Positions 10,986-22,930 of a stretch of DNA of 43,548 bases are shown piece after piece; the stretch's first letter is position 1, and every line of letters starts with the position of its first letter. The position numbers and the translations under genes are program-made. The notes beneath the pieces were generated by a model, which was given only the letters and a program-made list of their open reading frames with translations, did no database searches and had not been told where the DNA came from. This stretch comes from Chlorokybus atmophyticus (taxonomy: Eukaryota; Streptophyta; Chlorokybophyceae; Chlorokybales; Chlorokybaceae): contig RHPI01000975.1 in NCBI GenBank assembly GCA_009103225.1, positions 8,415 to 51,962 on the forward strand, in the 5' to 3' direction.

Positions 10986-11123
10986 GTTGCCATCTGTGAT
11001 GGGCGGTGGCGTTGTGGGAGATGTCTTTGAGGTCGCAGCAATAGTAACTACGCACCCTGCAATTGCGTAGCACTACCAGACCACCTGAGATGCCACCAAA
11101 CAGCTCCAGCACTACCAGCCCCG
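10986..11123 (-). pseudogene. Fragment resembling a C5-cytosine methyltransferase domain
   Basis: The minus-strand frame contains LVVLELFGGISGGLVVLRN, then RSYYCCDLKD and a His-rich AHHR. This matches the SAM-binding motif I (FxGxG followed by a Gly) and the following (Y)xxCD segment of C5-cytosine methyltransferase-like domains. Such domains occur alone and inside some algal and plant transposon polyproteins. Nothing of the catalytic PC motif or later motifs follows, and the flanking sequence in this frame is not protein-like. It is best read as a relic, perhaps from a mobile element. The match is short. Confidence 0.4.
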
Positions 11124-11523
11124 GCGTGCCTAATACGCTGCAACATGTCCACCTCATCCCGCAGAGCATCATATGTAGCGGAGACACTCGGCCATATTGG
11201 TTGACATAAATGATGTCGCATGGAGTGTCAACAAGACACCACCCATACACAGGTCAACTCGTGACAAGAGCAGCCGCGGCAACCCCACTTACAGACTCAA
11301 GAACACTGAGTCAGACAAGCGCAACGCAAGAATTACACATCACAAATCGGGCGGCAATGTCCACCCTAGCCTCTTAGCTTCTTCTGTCAGCAGTTGCAAG
11401 AGCTGTGTTGCACTGCATGAATCACAATCACAAATGTCAGTCTATGTTCAATCAATATAGGTCAACAGTACCATAATAACATATGCGTGATATAACCTGT
11501 TGCGCACCATGCACTCACAGCAC

Positions 11524-14500
11524 TTACACGGAGCATTCATAGTAAGGCCGTAAACTTGGATTCCTATCGACATCTGCATATGAAAACCGTGGGCCCGATA
11601 TGGTGCCATCCTTGCGCGGTCGGCCGCGAGGCTGCAAACAAGCTCGTCAGCACACATGACAGACCGACTGCACCTCAAAGGAAGCTGACTTCCTATGGAT
11701 GCCTTGAGCACTGTATCAGCAGCCATTACACACGCACCCGTTTGCCATTTATACAGGGCTGGGCCTTGCCAAGCGCTGCACGATCCACTGGTTCTACATG
11801 TTGGGTATCACCTGTGGTAAAAAAGATGTCCATCAACCACGTGCATAAATGACTGCTCAAGCCAACATGACAAGGTGCATCCAGCAAAGCAATGTAACAA
11901 CAGGCTAGATAGACGAAGTACACGCCACTTACGCTCTTGTCTTCTCTGCCAGTGACAGATCACGCGATCAGTCTCATTAACGCTGAGCACCTTGCCAAGA
12001 TCAGTGCGACGCCCTTGCAACTCGATACATGCAGCCATGCTTGAGGATGATGCGTCCGCTGCAGGAATGTCATCTGCATCACATCAGTCAAAGTGAGCTC
12101 ATTGCAACATGCTTAACCTTACTGGCAACACTCTTGTGCAACTCACCCAAACAGTCGGGCACAACATCAAAGGCTTTTCGCACAAACTGCTTGCGCATTG
12201 TCAAGTCCTCAAACAGGTCGATGGCTGCCAATCCAAGCAGATAACCGAGCTCGGCTTGGATTGAGTTCTTGAACACCGGGCTTGACCCCAGTTGCTCATG
12301 ATTGAAGGTAGCCCTCCAAATGTTACCTCTAACTTCGTACGTGTAACCTTTAGCCATGCCCTTGTGATGATAATAGCCTGTATTGAAGGAGCTCAGTTAA
12401 AATTACGGGCATCATGTGCACAAGATGAGAACTGGCGTTGCCAAGGGCAAAACTATACATGCTACCTGCTTTTGGTGGAAGGACGCTGGCAGATTGCAAT
12501 GCACGCGCCCCGTTGTTTATCCTGTCATCAATGTCCATCACATCGCTAGCAACACCGTCTAGCAGACTGTTGTTGATGGGTGGTGTTGCTAGCGAAGTGT
12601 CGTCACCCTTGCTGGCATCCGCATAAAGTTGAGAATCCACTTCATTGTTCAAACCTGCTCCTCCTAGAAAGGCCATCGCAGGCATGAAGTAAGCAACTGG
12701 ACATGTTTCAGCATGTTTTACTAATTCATTACACGGAAGCAAGGGAGGGACTCCTGCTTGCCTGCAAAAGGAGAGGTGAAGGCATTCCCATCGTCTTCAG
12801 GAGTGGGTAAAACCTCCGTAGCCTCTGTAGCTTCGGAGGCCAACCTCTCTGTGCCTTCACTGCTGCTCGCTTCCACCATCAAACTATCACCGTGTTGGCC
12901 ATCACTCTGAATGTCTGCCATAGTGTGTGTGGCACCATCTGGCTGTAGCGCTTGCTCACCCATGTCTTCAACAACTGCCAAAGAGATACCAGCATAAGCA
13001 AATACACTGCATAATGTTGCATAGCTCGTTAACGCAGAGCGCTTGCTGTAGCGTAGGAATACAACCTATAGTTGACCTGCGACAGTGTACAGTGTACCTT
13101 TCGTGTTTAAGTCAAGACCTAGCTTTGGTCGCTTTCGGCGATCCAGAGGCTGAGCAGACAGACCGCTTGAACTGCGTTTGCTTGTGTCCCCAGAGATTGT
13201 AGGCACTTCTTCCTCTGTACGCTCAGCCTCAATGTGTGGTGTTGCGGCCATTGTCTCCGCCTCAGCATTCACTTCCTCTTCACCACTGACAGAGCATGTG
13301 TTCTGCATGCGCACACCGCTTTCGTCGACAGTGGCAACATTGTTAGGTTGCATGCTTCCTTGCGCAAGGCTGCTCAGACTGCAATTCTCTGCATGTCTGG
13401 GCATGACTGCAATGCCTGCCTCCATGCCCTTGCCATTAACATGTGGTGATGCGGGCGTTGAAGAGAAATCGGCATCCACCTCAGCATGAACTCCATCCTC
13501 GCGACTAACAGAGCGCGCCTTCTGTCCGCAAAGTTCGCTCTTGTCCACAATGGCAGCAGCAATAGGTTGCGTGCTTCCGTGCGCAGGACTGTTTGAAATG
13601 CAACTGTGTGCATGCTCACGCATGGCTGCAACTTCTTCCTCCATGCGCTTTACATCAACATGTGATGGTGTGGGCATTGGGCAGACATCGGCATCGTCTT
13701 CAGAGTTCACGTCAACATCGCGACTAACAGAGCACATGTTCTGCATGCGCACTGTGCTCTCGTCCAAGTTGGCAATGGCATCGGGTTGTGTGCTTTCTTG
13801 CGCGGAACTGCTCAAGTTGATTTTGTATGTGCGCTGGGACAGGACTTCAACTGCTTCCTCCATGTGCTGGACATGTGGTGATGTGGGCGTTGAACAGACA
13901 TCAGCATCCACCTCAGAGTTCACTCGTATATCGCAACTCACAGAGCACGTGTTGTGCATACGCACTGTGCTCCCGTCCATGTTGGCGATGACATCTGGTT
14001 GCGTGCTTTCTGGCGTGGAACTGCTCATTGTAACTTTGTTTGCATGCAGGACAACAACTTCTTCCTCCATGCGTTCAACATGAACATGTGATGAAGCTGG
14101 CGAAAAGTCATTGACATCTGCCTCGGACTCCACTCGTATATTGCGACTCACAGAGCACGCGGTGTGCATGCGCACTTCACTCTCGTCCAGAGTAGCAACA
14201 GCATCAAATTGCATCCTTTCCTGTTGTACTTCAGGGGCAGGAGAAGCTGGCATGTCTTCATTCGGAGATGTGGTGGTGTTAGCGCTGTGCTTACGAGCGC
14301 AGTCCAATGCTTCAAGCAAAATTCTCTCCACCCGGTCAGCACTTGCAAGAGCTTGTGAAGTTGGGTGCAAAGCTGCAATCTCCAGCGCCCCTGCCGCGAC
14401 AGCAGTCGGGGGTGCGTCGCATTTGTGTTCACTGGTTGCCGCACTAACCGGACTACTCCCTGCGTGTGCGGGTACCACAGAGTCCTTTGCGTCATCCTGC

Positions 14501-17500
14501 ATGTTGCCAGGTTGTTCGCGTACCTCATGACCTGTACACCATGAAACACCTGATGCTAAGGGCTCCGCCAGCACCGCTTTAAGTAACGTCCTGCTTGCAT
14601 CATTTGACTCATTGAGACCAGTGTCTTTTAGTTCGGCAGTCTTGGGCTCCTGCTCAATGTGTTCTCCTTTAACTGCCAGCAGTCTTTGCATTGCGCACGA
14701 TTGTGTAGTGCGCTCGCCCTTCACAGGTTCGCCTGGATGAACAGTAGCTTCAAGCACAACTGTAATACTCTTGAGTGCATGAGCTGTCTCTTTGGACCGG
14801 ATACAGTTGGACTCATCGCCCGTTCTCTCCATCTCAGCTGCTTGCAGATCAACTGCTAATGTTGTACGCGGTTGTGCAGCACAAACATCCGCCTCAGCTG
14901 CACCGACTTCCATGATCACGTTATCATTCCTAAATCAATGCAGTGTTGATCAGATGTGCGCCATCCAAAAGTGTGACAGCATGCCTGCAGCAAACAGCTC
15001 AACTCACTGTGGCAAGAGAACGCGCTCCCCACTATCACCCTCTAACTCAAGGCTATGGTCACTGTGCTGCGGGGAAGACATAACCTCGCTTGGAGCATCA
15101 GATTCAGACCACTGCTCTGATGCGAACGCAGACCTGCAAGCACATAACACTCATCTAGACATGCAAGTGCCGCGACCCCTCCCGCAGACATCACGAAAAA
15201 CTTTGTACTCACTCTTCCGACAAGGACAGTGCATAAGTGGGCGGATGATGCTGTGCCTTCAACGCACTACTCGGTGTCTTGGCTTCCTTCTCAGACGAGC
15301 AGATCCCGACGACTCTGGTGCCCTTGCGAGTGAAGTTCAGCGCATAGCACTTACCCGCTGCTGGACCAGACTTAATCCTGATAATGCTATCTGGCGCATC
15401 TGAAAACTGGGCGCAGTCTGCGACAATGCAACGATGACATAAGATTAACTGCTGCAGTGTAATCTGCAACGCTTGTTTGCCTTGTCGTGTGAAGTGACGA
15501 CTACCTTGTTGGCACTCACCAGGCTTGTCGATTGTCGGTGAGGCTACAAGCGCCTCTTGTGCAGGCTTGACGGCCGCGGGTTCTGCAACAGTCGCAACTT
15601 GACGACTTGTGACTTCCTCGGCCACCCTGCTGTTATCAGATGACGAGCTGGCTGAAGTTGAAGTTGAAGTGGTGGTTGAAGTTGAATACGCCTCTTCAGA
15701 AGACGTGATTACTAGGGCTGTAGTGGCCGTTGAGGTCATAGCAGACTGCTTCGCTGCTGCTGGCAGTGGCGCAATGTTGCATGCGCTGCCTGGCCGTGAA
15801 GCAGGCCTGGCTTCCATTGCGTGTTGAGGACTTGCAAGGCTGTTCCCCAACTTAGAAGCTACGGGTGTGATGTCGCCTGTTGCTGAGCGGGAAAGTTGAG
15901 CCTTTTCATTGTCATAAGCAGAAGCATGCGCAGGGGTCTGTGCTGGTGTTTCAGGAGTGTTAGCAGCAGCGGTCCTGGCAGGACCTGCACTGGCCACCTG
16001 GCTCTGGGGAGTATGCAACTCCAATGCCACTGCTGGAACTCCTAATGATGTCGCATCGTGGGATATAGGCTTTGCAGGTAGTAGTAAAGCGATTGTAGCA
16101 GTGGACTTGGCAGGACATGCACTGGCTACCACGTTTTGCGGGGTATGCAACTCTGAAGCAACTGATGGCACACGTGCTGGTGTCACATCATGCAAAATGG
16201 GGTTTGCAGGTGGTAGCGAAGCCTTGGTGAGCTGACGTCCATTGTCAGGCTGAGGGGTTTCGCACATGCGGTCGATTTGAAGCTTGGGTGGACGCACCTT
16301 GCCAGCTGACACCTGAGTTTTGGTGTCTGGAATACGTTTACTGAGCACCTGTGCTGGTACAGTGGAAGGCGCGGTAAAGCCAGAGTCACCATCGATGTCC
16401 ATGTCGCTCAGTTCATCTCCCAGCGAAGGTACGCCATCCTCGCAAGCATCCATCGGATTATTAGGATCTGCACACAAATGCGAGTGATGGCAGGATCTCA
16501 ATGTGAAACAGCTCAAGGAGGTTGTTGGAAGCCTCCACGTTGCGATGTGTCCTCAATTGCAAGTGCATGCGCTTCACAGCTCAAGGTATAGTCATGGGGC
16601 AGATAGGCAGGAGCACAACATGTACAATAAACAGCGGACTACCTTTGCGCACCAAACGCTGATCGGCTGTGCTTGGTGCAGCTTCAGCCTTCGCATTTGG
16701 TTGTTTCTTGAATGACGGAAGTTTGAATTTGGACGAAAGCAGCTGCGCCATGGACGGCTTCTCCTGTGGCAACTTGGTTTGCTCAGCTCCCGGTGTGACA
16801 CGAGGCGTTGTTTTTAAGGTTCTCTCCTGTAGCGACTTGTGTTGCTCAACTCCTGGGGTGACACGAGGCGTAGTTTTGAAAGTCCTCAGGTGCGGTGTTG
16901 ATGGTGTTCGGCTTTTGCTGCCTTTTGGACGCCCACGCAGCCGCGGTGTCTTGATGACTCCTACAGAAAAAGCGTTCCAGCTCCAGGTCCAACAACACCA
17001 ATGGTCCGGTAATAAGTTGATCAACTTACCTGTTGGCTTGGGTTGGGCAGCAGGTGCAGGCTGCTGGGCCAACGGTACCTTTGATACAGCAATGACATCA
17101 TTGCGATCAATGAGTTGCACTGGCCTGCGCTCCTTTGCACCTGCGGTATCAAAGTTGAGGTGCACTCGACCAAAATTATAATCCAACAGTGTTGTTGAGT
17201 GTCAAACCTCATACCCGGAGCCCACAGCTTCTTGCCTCCGCGCGCCGCAGACGGTGTGCCAGAAGCTGCTGTTGGGGAGATTGGTTTCTGCTCAAAGGTA
17301 GTGGGCATCGCAGAGCCTGCAGGTGCATTCGTTGGCAAAGGTCGCTGGTGGGACAGGTTGTGTTGGGGTTGATGTGGAGGCTGCATAATTGATGAGGAGT
17401 GCCTGACGATGGGAGGTAGCATTGCATGCGTTGAAGTGGTAGCTGTAACAAGCGGTGGGCGAGCAGGGGCCGGATGTACTGTGGGAGCTGGTGAGTCTGC

Positions 17501-18216
17501 ACATCATTGACCCATGCTTGAGGAAACCGCGCAACGATGGTGCATGAGCAGGTTATGGAAAACAAAGGACACCACCTTACCAGCGAGCTGCTGACTCTTG
17601 TTGGAAGCAATGACTGACCGCTTCTCATGTAGCTTTTGCTGCACAGGCCCTGTAATGGCCCTCCAGCTCCCTGGAGCAAAATCATCCGGGTATTGGATGT
17701 AGTTGAACACTACCGGCTGCTTGTGTATGCGAAACAACTCGTGCTGAGCGCAGTCGTAACACGCTGCCGCCTTGACTGCAGTCGGGTACCAAAAGCACAC
17801 AGTCTGGGCTGACCCTGGAGCCACCTGCACAGTGGCCTTCCACTGCTCTTTGACACCATCCCAGGAAACTCCATAGTATTTGGACTCTTCTTCTGAAGAA
17901 GGTGGACTCTTTTGAGATGCTACATGGAGCCTGATGAACGCAATGGGGGTACCCCAGCAATTCACCAACAAACCATACATATGCCTACCTAAGGTACTTG
18001 TTGGGTGCTTCCTAATGGTCCCCATCATGCGGGCATGCATACAATTGCAAGCGGCCAAGGCGATATTCCCTCCATAGCTGCATGGCACATCGCACGGCTG
18101 GAATGTCCTTGCTGCTGGGCGCGATTCGTCCTACCGCGAAGCTCGATCAATGAGTCTGCGTCAACACAACTGCCAAGTGAGGCTGATGACAGCGCAGGTG
18201 TCGTGCCATGCCACAT
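11524..18216 (-). CDS. Large AP2-domain, AT-hook nuclear protein with internal repeats
   Basis: Fifteen exons can be joined in phase: 18216-18135, 17919-17581, 17496-17215, 17140-17030, 16960-16643, 16467-15520, 15417-15213, 15133-15008, 14929-13098, 12974-12762, 12696-12466, 12377-12147, 12058-11933, 11811-11738 and 11631-11524. The product is about 1,740 residues. Residues about 42-107 are an AP2 DNA-binding domain (KYYGVSWDGVKEQWKA, then AVKAAACYDCAQHEL). AT-hooks occur near residue 278 (LRGRPKGSK) and near the C-terminus (KRPRGRPRKDG). Between them lie a 22-residue duplication (KTTPRVTPG), a duplication of about 39 residues (ELHTPQ) and five copies of a unit of about 72 residues in exon 9. 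Exon 12 (YTYEVRGNIWRATF onward) may be a second, diverged AP2-like fold. A DNA-binding, chromatin-linked regulator is inferred. I know no family with this layout. The ATG is the first that joins exon 2 in phase. Confidence 0.75.
12697..12761 (-). other. GC-AG intron in the AP2-domain gene
   Basis: The intron between exons 10 and 11 starts GCAAGC and ends CCAG, 65 bases in all. The GC donor is preceded by CAG, the usual context for GC-AG introns. Both exons are phase 1 here and reading continues without a stop only if this intron is removed. Confidence 0.65.
13180..14250 (-). repeat. Five tandem copies of a coding unit of about 215 bp (about 72 aa)
   Basis: Within exon 9 of the AP2 gene a unit recurs every 211-220 bp (anchor words at about 13346, 13564, 13784, 13995 and a weaker one near 14210). 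Each copy encodes roughly: STQPDxIAN, DESTVRMQNTCSVS, (R/N)VNSEVDADV, TPxSPHV, MEEEV, and a Ser-rich joint. The C-S-V-S core and the acidic stretch are the best conserved. All copies stay in frame. Confidence 0.85.
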
Positions 18217-20015
18217 TGAAGGGTAACAATCAAGAATTGTGCCTCTGTCAAAGTATAACGGCTGCCATGCAAGGTAGGCTTGACGCTAAAATAAGCTGAA
18301 TGGCAACTCGCATGTGAAGCTAACAGAGTTCTGCGAGTTCCTTATACCCCTTGCATAGGATAACGTTACCCAACCACAATATGTTGCTGATGTTGAACCT
18401 TCTATGACCCCAAAGGACTAGACAACAGCACTGCCGCATGTTGCACAAAGTTTGTGTGCCATCTGGACTGCATGGACACATAGCATTCTCGGTGCAAATG
18501 CATGAACCTGATAACACAGGGCACTTTCCACTCGACCATAAAGGCCTAGGTGGTGGTTATAACCAATACCCGGGTTATTGATGCTTCACTGCTACCTGAC
18601 TTGTTGCATTACCTCATGGAGACGACAGAGTTAAGCTTGGCTTGTTGATTCATGTTCACACCCCTTCCACACAACATAGATACGGAATTGCCAAGGCGTG
18701 CAGTGCTAGTTTTGGGTGACGTGAACAGACAAGCCGATGGGTCACGCATCACATCGACTACCTGAAGCAACAAAAAGGGCGGATTGCTGACATGTGCAGT
18801 GCCATGATGCAAAGATATTGCCTCGTACACAACACTATCAAGGCTCGTGTTACCACTAGGCCACATCAGCACGAGAACTGACGGTGAGGGCTTACGATGT
18901 AATCAGGCTTTGTACAAAACCAAAACACAGCAGAAGTTATTTCAATCTGCATATTTTGCACAGCAAAGGAAGGTAACAGGTACTAGCTACGCTACTGCAC
19001 ACTTGTCGAAACTCAAAGTCTGTGAGCAATTGCAGTGTATATGGAATGCAACCAGTCGCGTGAGACTGCTGTCTGAACTGCTGGCCATCGGCTAAAGCTT
19101 AACACTGCCGCCGAGTAGCATGTAAGCGATTGTGTGTTAGCAATCGTGCACACGCAATGCTGCTTGCAAGCACGCTAACATGCCAGCCGTCAAATAGACG
19201 ATGAATAGCTCGGGTGCTGTGCCCAGCATCAACCCTACATCCGGAACACAATTATGCCAGGCTGGGAAATCAAGGCTCACCTCATGCAGCGCAGGGATCA
19301 TTCCACCTCACAGGCGGCGACGACTCCCACGACAACGCCCACGACGTCCACCGCCACGCCCACCGCTGGGATTAGGGTTTGCAAGCGTCGTATTTCATAG
19401 TTTGTCATGCAAGCAGAGGCAATGATAGGTCAATCAGCACAGCACAGTTGGTGATCCATTGCGGTGATCCCTGGCTCACTGAGCGTGTGTTTCAGGGATT
19501 CATAATGCCAACTGTGATCATTGATTTTAGGCTGTGTGATCGCTGATCCCCTGACCAGGCCAAATTAGGTGTGCACGCCAGGCCAGGCCAGGCCAGGCTT
19601 GAGGTGGGCGACGGGAAGCGGCGCTTGGCTCGACCGGTCCCGGCCTGGGCCTGGGCCTCGGCCTCTTAGTGGGATGGCGCTGCCAGGCTCCGTCAGTCCA
19701 GCAGCGAGGTCAGCATGGAATGCCTAGGTTCTCACGCTCTCTGGTCTAACAACCACTGCAGCTGTGCCAGCTGTCCAATCCAGCGTTTGCCCAACTTAAT
19801 GCGCGTTTCCTTGTCTTGCTGAGCATCTAGACAATCACGACCAGCAAGTTGAATCACTGGAGCCCAGCTTCCCTAGTTGCTGATCTTGTAGCTCAGCTTC
19901 AGGCATGGCAATGTGTCGTGTGGTGAGCTTCGTTTGGCGCACTCAGCGTGTCAGCCTGTGTGCTTTCATGCTTAGGACTAAAGCGTGTTGCGCGTCTTTC
20001 AAGCCTGGCAAGCTT
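18217..20015. other. Intergenic with small simple repeats; no firm gene
   Basis: This lies between the divergent AP2 gene and the amino-acid transporter. A minus-strand open frame at 18609-18872 has no motif I recognise and no clear splice partner. At 19313-19380 there is a CGCC-rich patch ending GGGATTAGGGTTTG. At about 19570-19665 there are tandem CCAGG and GGGCCT-type repeats. Repeated GTGATC words occur at about 19450-19560. The 5' untranslated exons of either neighbour could lie here. Confidence 0.45.
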
Positions 20016-20069
20016 CACGAGCCGGCAGACCAAAAGCATAACGGCAATGCGGTAGTCTGCCGGCTCGTG
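20016..20069. repeat. Perfect 15-bp inverted repeat with 24-nt spacer
   Basis: CACGAGCCGGCAGAC (20016-20030) is followed by its exact reverse complement at 20055-20069. The arms are GC-rich and could form a stable stem-loop in DNA or RNA. It lies about 350 bp upstream of the first recognisable transporter exon, within its presumed 5' intron or leader. Confidence 0.85.
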
Positions 20070-20109
20070 CTTTGGCACACACAGCGTTGCTGCACGGGTG
20101 CATATGAGC

Positions 20110-20395
20110 TGCTGATGTCAACTTGTGCACATACGCGCACACGCGCGCACATACACAGACAGAGTGTGCATACACTCATACATGCACGCACGTCCACGCG
20201 CATGCACACGCATGTGCATGTGTACATACGCCCAGTTGCACTGGCACGCACACGTGTGCCAGTGCGTTACGCGTTTGTGCGTGTGCATCCGCATGCATAC
20301 GTGCACTCTCACATGCGCGCACGTATGCACACACGCACAAACGTGTGCGCGCATGCACATAGACACCCATGCATGCGTGCACCCCCCCAACAAGC
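20110..20395 (+). repeat. CA/GT-rich alternating purine-pyrimidine tract
   Basis: The sequence is dominated by CACACGCGCACATACAC and TGTGCATGCGT words and ends at the TCTTCAG acceptor of the first transporter exon. It looks like an intron. Similar tracts fill introns at 21700-21890, 36300-36500, 37130-37330 and 40980-41270. Confidence 0.7.
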
Positions 20396-20415
20396 ACTGT
20401 TCCCTGTCTCTTCAG

Positions 20416-22930
20416 ATCTCCACCAGGGAAGCAGTCCAGCCATACCAATGGAGCAACCGAGCGTACGCCGCTGCTGCCCAAAGCTGCGGTCATTGCGGAC
20501 GCCAGTGCTGGCCTCATTTTCAGCAGCGAAGCGGACGTCCCGCCGGCGTCCATTGCAGGCTCTGTCTTCAACCTTTCCAACACTGTCATTGGCGCCGGCA
20601 TAATGGCACTGCCTGCAACACTAAAGTAAGCAAGTTGTGCGTGTACAATGCTTGAGAAACGTACTATCCATCGTGAACTTGAGTGTACAGCTTGATCTCA
20701 TCATGTCACAAGTGCTTCAGACTGCACAGAAGCTTGAACAAGGCAGTGGAAACAAGCTTGTCTCAACCCTCTCTGACCATACTCATAAGTCTTTGCTGGG
20801 CTTGTAATGCCCATGTACTCATGAGCTTCATCAATGCACTGGCAGGATACTAGGGTTACTTGGAGGACTAGCTGCCATACTTCTAGTGGCATTGCTTACA
20901 TTGGCTTCTATTCGCATCATCGTGCGGTGCTCGGCCATGCACGGTCGATACACTTACCAGGTGCGTATTCTGATCTAGTTGCGCAACACCACCTGTGATT
21001 TGCAGTAAAACTGGTTGCGCGCATGTGCAGGACCTTGTGAGCGAAACACTCGGATGGCGAGGTCGCATCGCGCTTCAAGTAGCCATTATGATGAACAACT
21101 TTGGCCTTCTGGTTGTCTTCTTGATGATCATCGGTAAGCGTTAAGCAGTATGCAGCTTGGTGAGTGTCAACCAAAGCATGACACAGACTGCCACTATGTT
21201 GTTATGTTATTGTTACACAGGTGATGTGCTTGCTGGACACAAAAGGCCGGATGCACAGCACCGAGACGGATTGCTGCCAGAATGGATGGGTTACAGTGGA
21301 TTCATCAACAGCAGAGCCTTTATCACTGCTGCCCTCGCGGTGTTGCTCGCACCATTGATGTGCCTTCGCCGCATGGGTACACACACATGTTGGTCTATCA
21401 TACTTGGTGGTGAGGCGCTAGTGAGGTGCTAACTTGTTGTGTATGTGCAGAGTCTCTGCGCTTTGCTTCTTTGCTGGCTGTTGCGTTGGCTTCCATGTTT
21501 GCTTTTGTCACGGTGGTGTTGGCGGCGATCAAGCTGGCGTACTTGCCGCTGGAGCCCGTGCGCTGGCTGCCGAAATGGAGCCAGAGTGCTCTGCTGGGAT
21601 GGGTTGCCATCATCCCTGTCATTCTGAACGCCTTCATCTGCCACTACAATGGTATGACAGGCAACTGTAGTTGAGTGTGTCTTTGCGGCCATGTGCGCAC
21701 AAGTGTGCGTGGGTATGTGCGTGATGCGGGCGCGCAAGGATTTGTGCGTGTGTGTGCGCGGGTTGGTGGGTGTCAGCGGGCATGGGAGTGTGCATGCATG
21801 CATGCATGCCTGCGTGTGTGTTTGTATGTATGTATGTGTGTGTGTGTGTGTGCGTGCGTGCATGCGCATGCGTGCGTGCACATGTGCGCCTGACATTGTG
21901 TGTGTGTGTTTTGGATGGCAGTGCATCCGATATATTTAGAGTTGAAGGATGCTAGCGGGGACAAGATGATGCGAGTGGTCAGGCTGTCGCTCAAGTACTG
22001 TTCTGCTATCTACATGGCCGTGGCTATGTCCTGCTACGTCCTTTTTGGACAAGCAACTGAGGTATGTTTTGTGGCATTGCAATCTCAGTCTCAACGCGCA
22101 TGCATATGCACACTCAATCAGAGTTAAACAAGTTGTATATACGTGCAGGCAGATGTGCTTGAGAACTTCAACCATGACCTGCAATCGCTTATTCCATACG
22201 CTAGCCCAGCCACTGCAGCGGTCAAGCTCGGCTACTGCGGCTCACTTCTATTTGGCTTCCCTTTGATCAACTTTGGCCTGCGGCATTCGGTGGCTCCCAT
22301 GCTAGGTGCTTCACTCTCCTGGGTCACTCTCCAGTGCATATTTAATCATGTGTTTCATTTGCTAACACACAGTTTTCATGAACAGGTTTGTCAAATAAGG
22401 AAGGGTTTCTAAGCACGCGCAGACTTTACTGGCTTACAGCCGCAACGCTAGTGCTAACATACCTCGGCGCCGTGTCGCTGCCATCCATATGGGTGGCGCT
22501 GCAGTTTACTGGTGCCACTGCTGCTGTCACAATTGGGTTTATTATTCCGGGACTTGTCCTGCTTCATGACGAGCACGACAGGTACATACACTTGCACAAC
22601 ATAATTACACACATAGATACGCACGCACGTGTGCATGCACGGTAACTTGCTTCTCTCTGCTGCTGTGTCAAGGCCTGATTAACCTGCGTAATGATTTGCA
22701 GAGTAAGGGGCCCTCGTGTGCAGCTGTGGCTTGGATGGGTTCTCATCATAACAGGTGCGCCCAGGCGTCTGTTTGCAATTCTTGTGCACAGTCATGATGC
22801 TCGCTTGCTCCTGTACCACTCTGTACTTGTACGAGTTGGTTTCATCAGTCTTGCTTACGGTTTTGCAGGGATTGTGGCTGGTGCTGCGGGGATTCTTGAC
22901 AGTGCAATGGGTATAAACGGCTCGGGTTGA
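20416..22930 (+). CDS. Amino-acid transporter, SLC38/AVT type (AAAP family)
   Basis: A secondary transporter of the amino acid/auxin permease superfamily, predicted to move neutral amino acids across the vacuolar or plasma membrane. Exons: 20416-20625, 20846-20960, 21031-21133, 21221-21376, 21451-21651, 21922-22061, 22149-22305, 22386-22581, 22702-22754 and 22869-22930, in phase to the stop. The first exon holds the family signature: a hydrophilic N-terminus, then SVFNLSNTVIGAGIMALP. Further membrane segments follow (LGLLGGLAAILLVALL; ALQVAIMMNNFGLLVVF; ITAALAVLLAPLMCL; LLAVALASMFAFVTVVL; LGWVAIIPVILNAFICHYN, then HPIYLEL; YMAVAMSCYVLFG; LLFGFPLINFGLRH; VLTYLGAVSLPSIWV; AVTIGFIIPGLVLL; LGWVLIITG), about 11 in all. 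The true start is uncertain: exon 1 follows a splice acceptor in phase 2, so an upstream coding exon probably exists. The in-frame ATG at 20369 is the alternative. Confidence 0.85.

Noticed and set aside
13541-14530. Plus-strand open frames of 140-180 residues opposite the AP2 gene repeats
   Set aside because: They mirror the tandem repeat on the coding strand and lack independent support.
19905-20603. 232-residue open frame taken as the transporter N-terminus
   Set aside because: It runs through CA-rich intron-like sequence and enters the transporter exon in the wrong frame.
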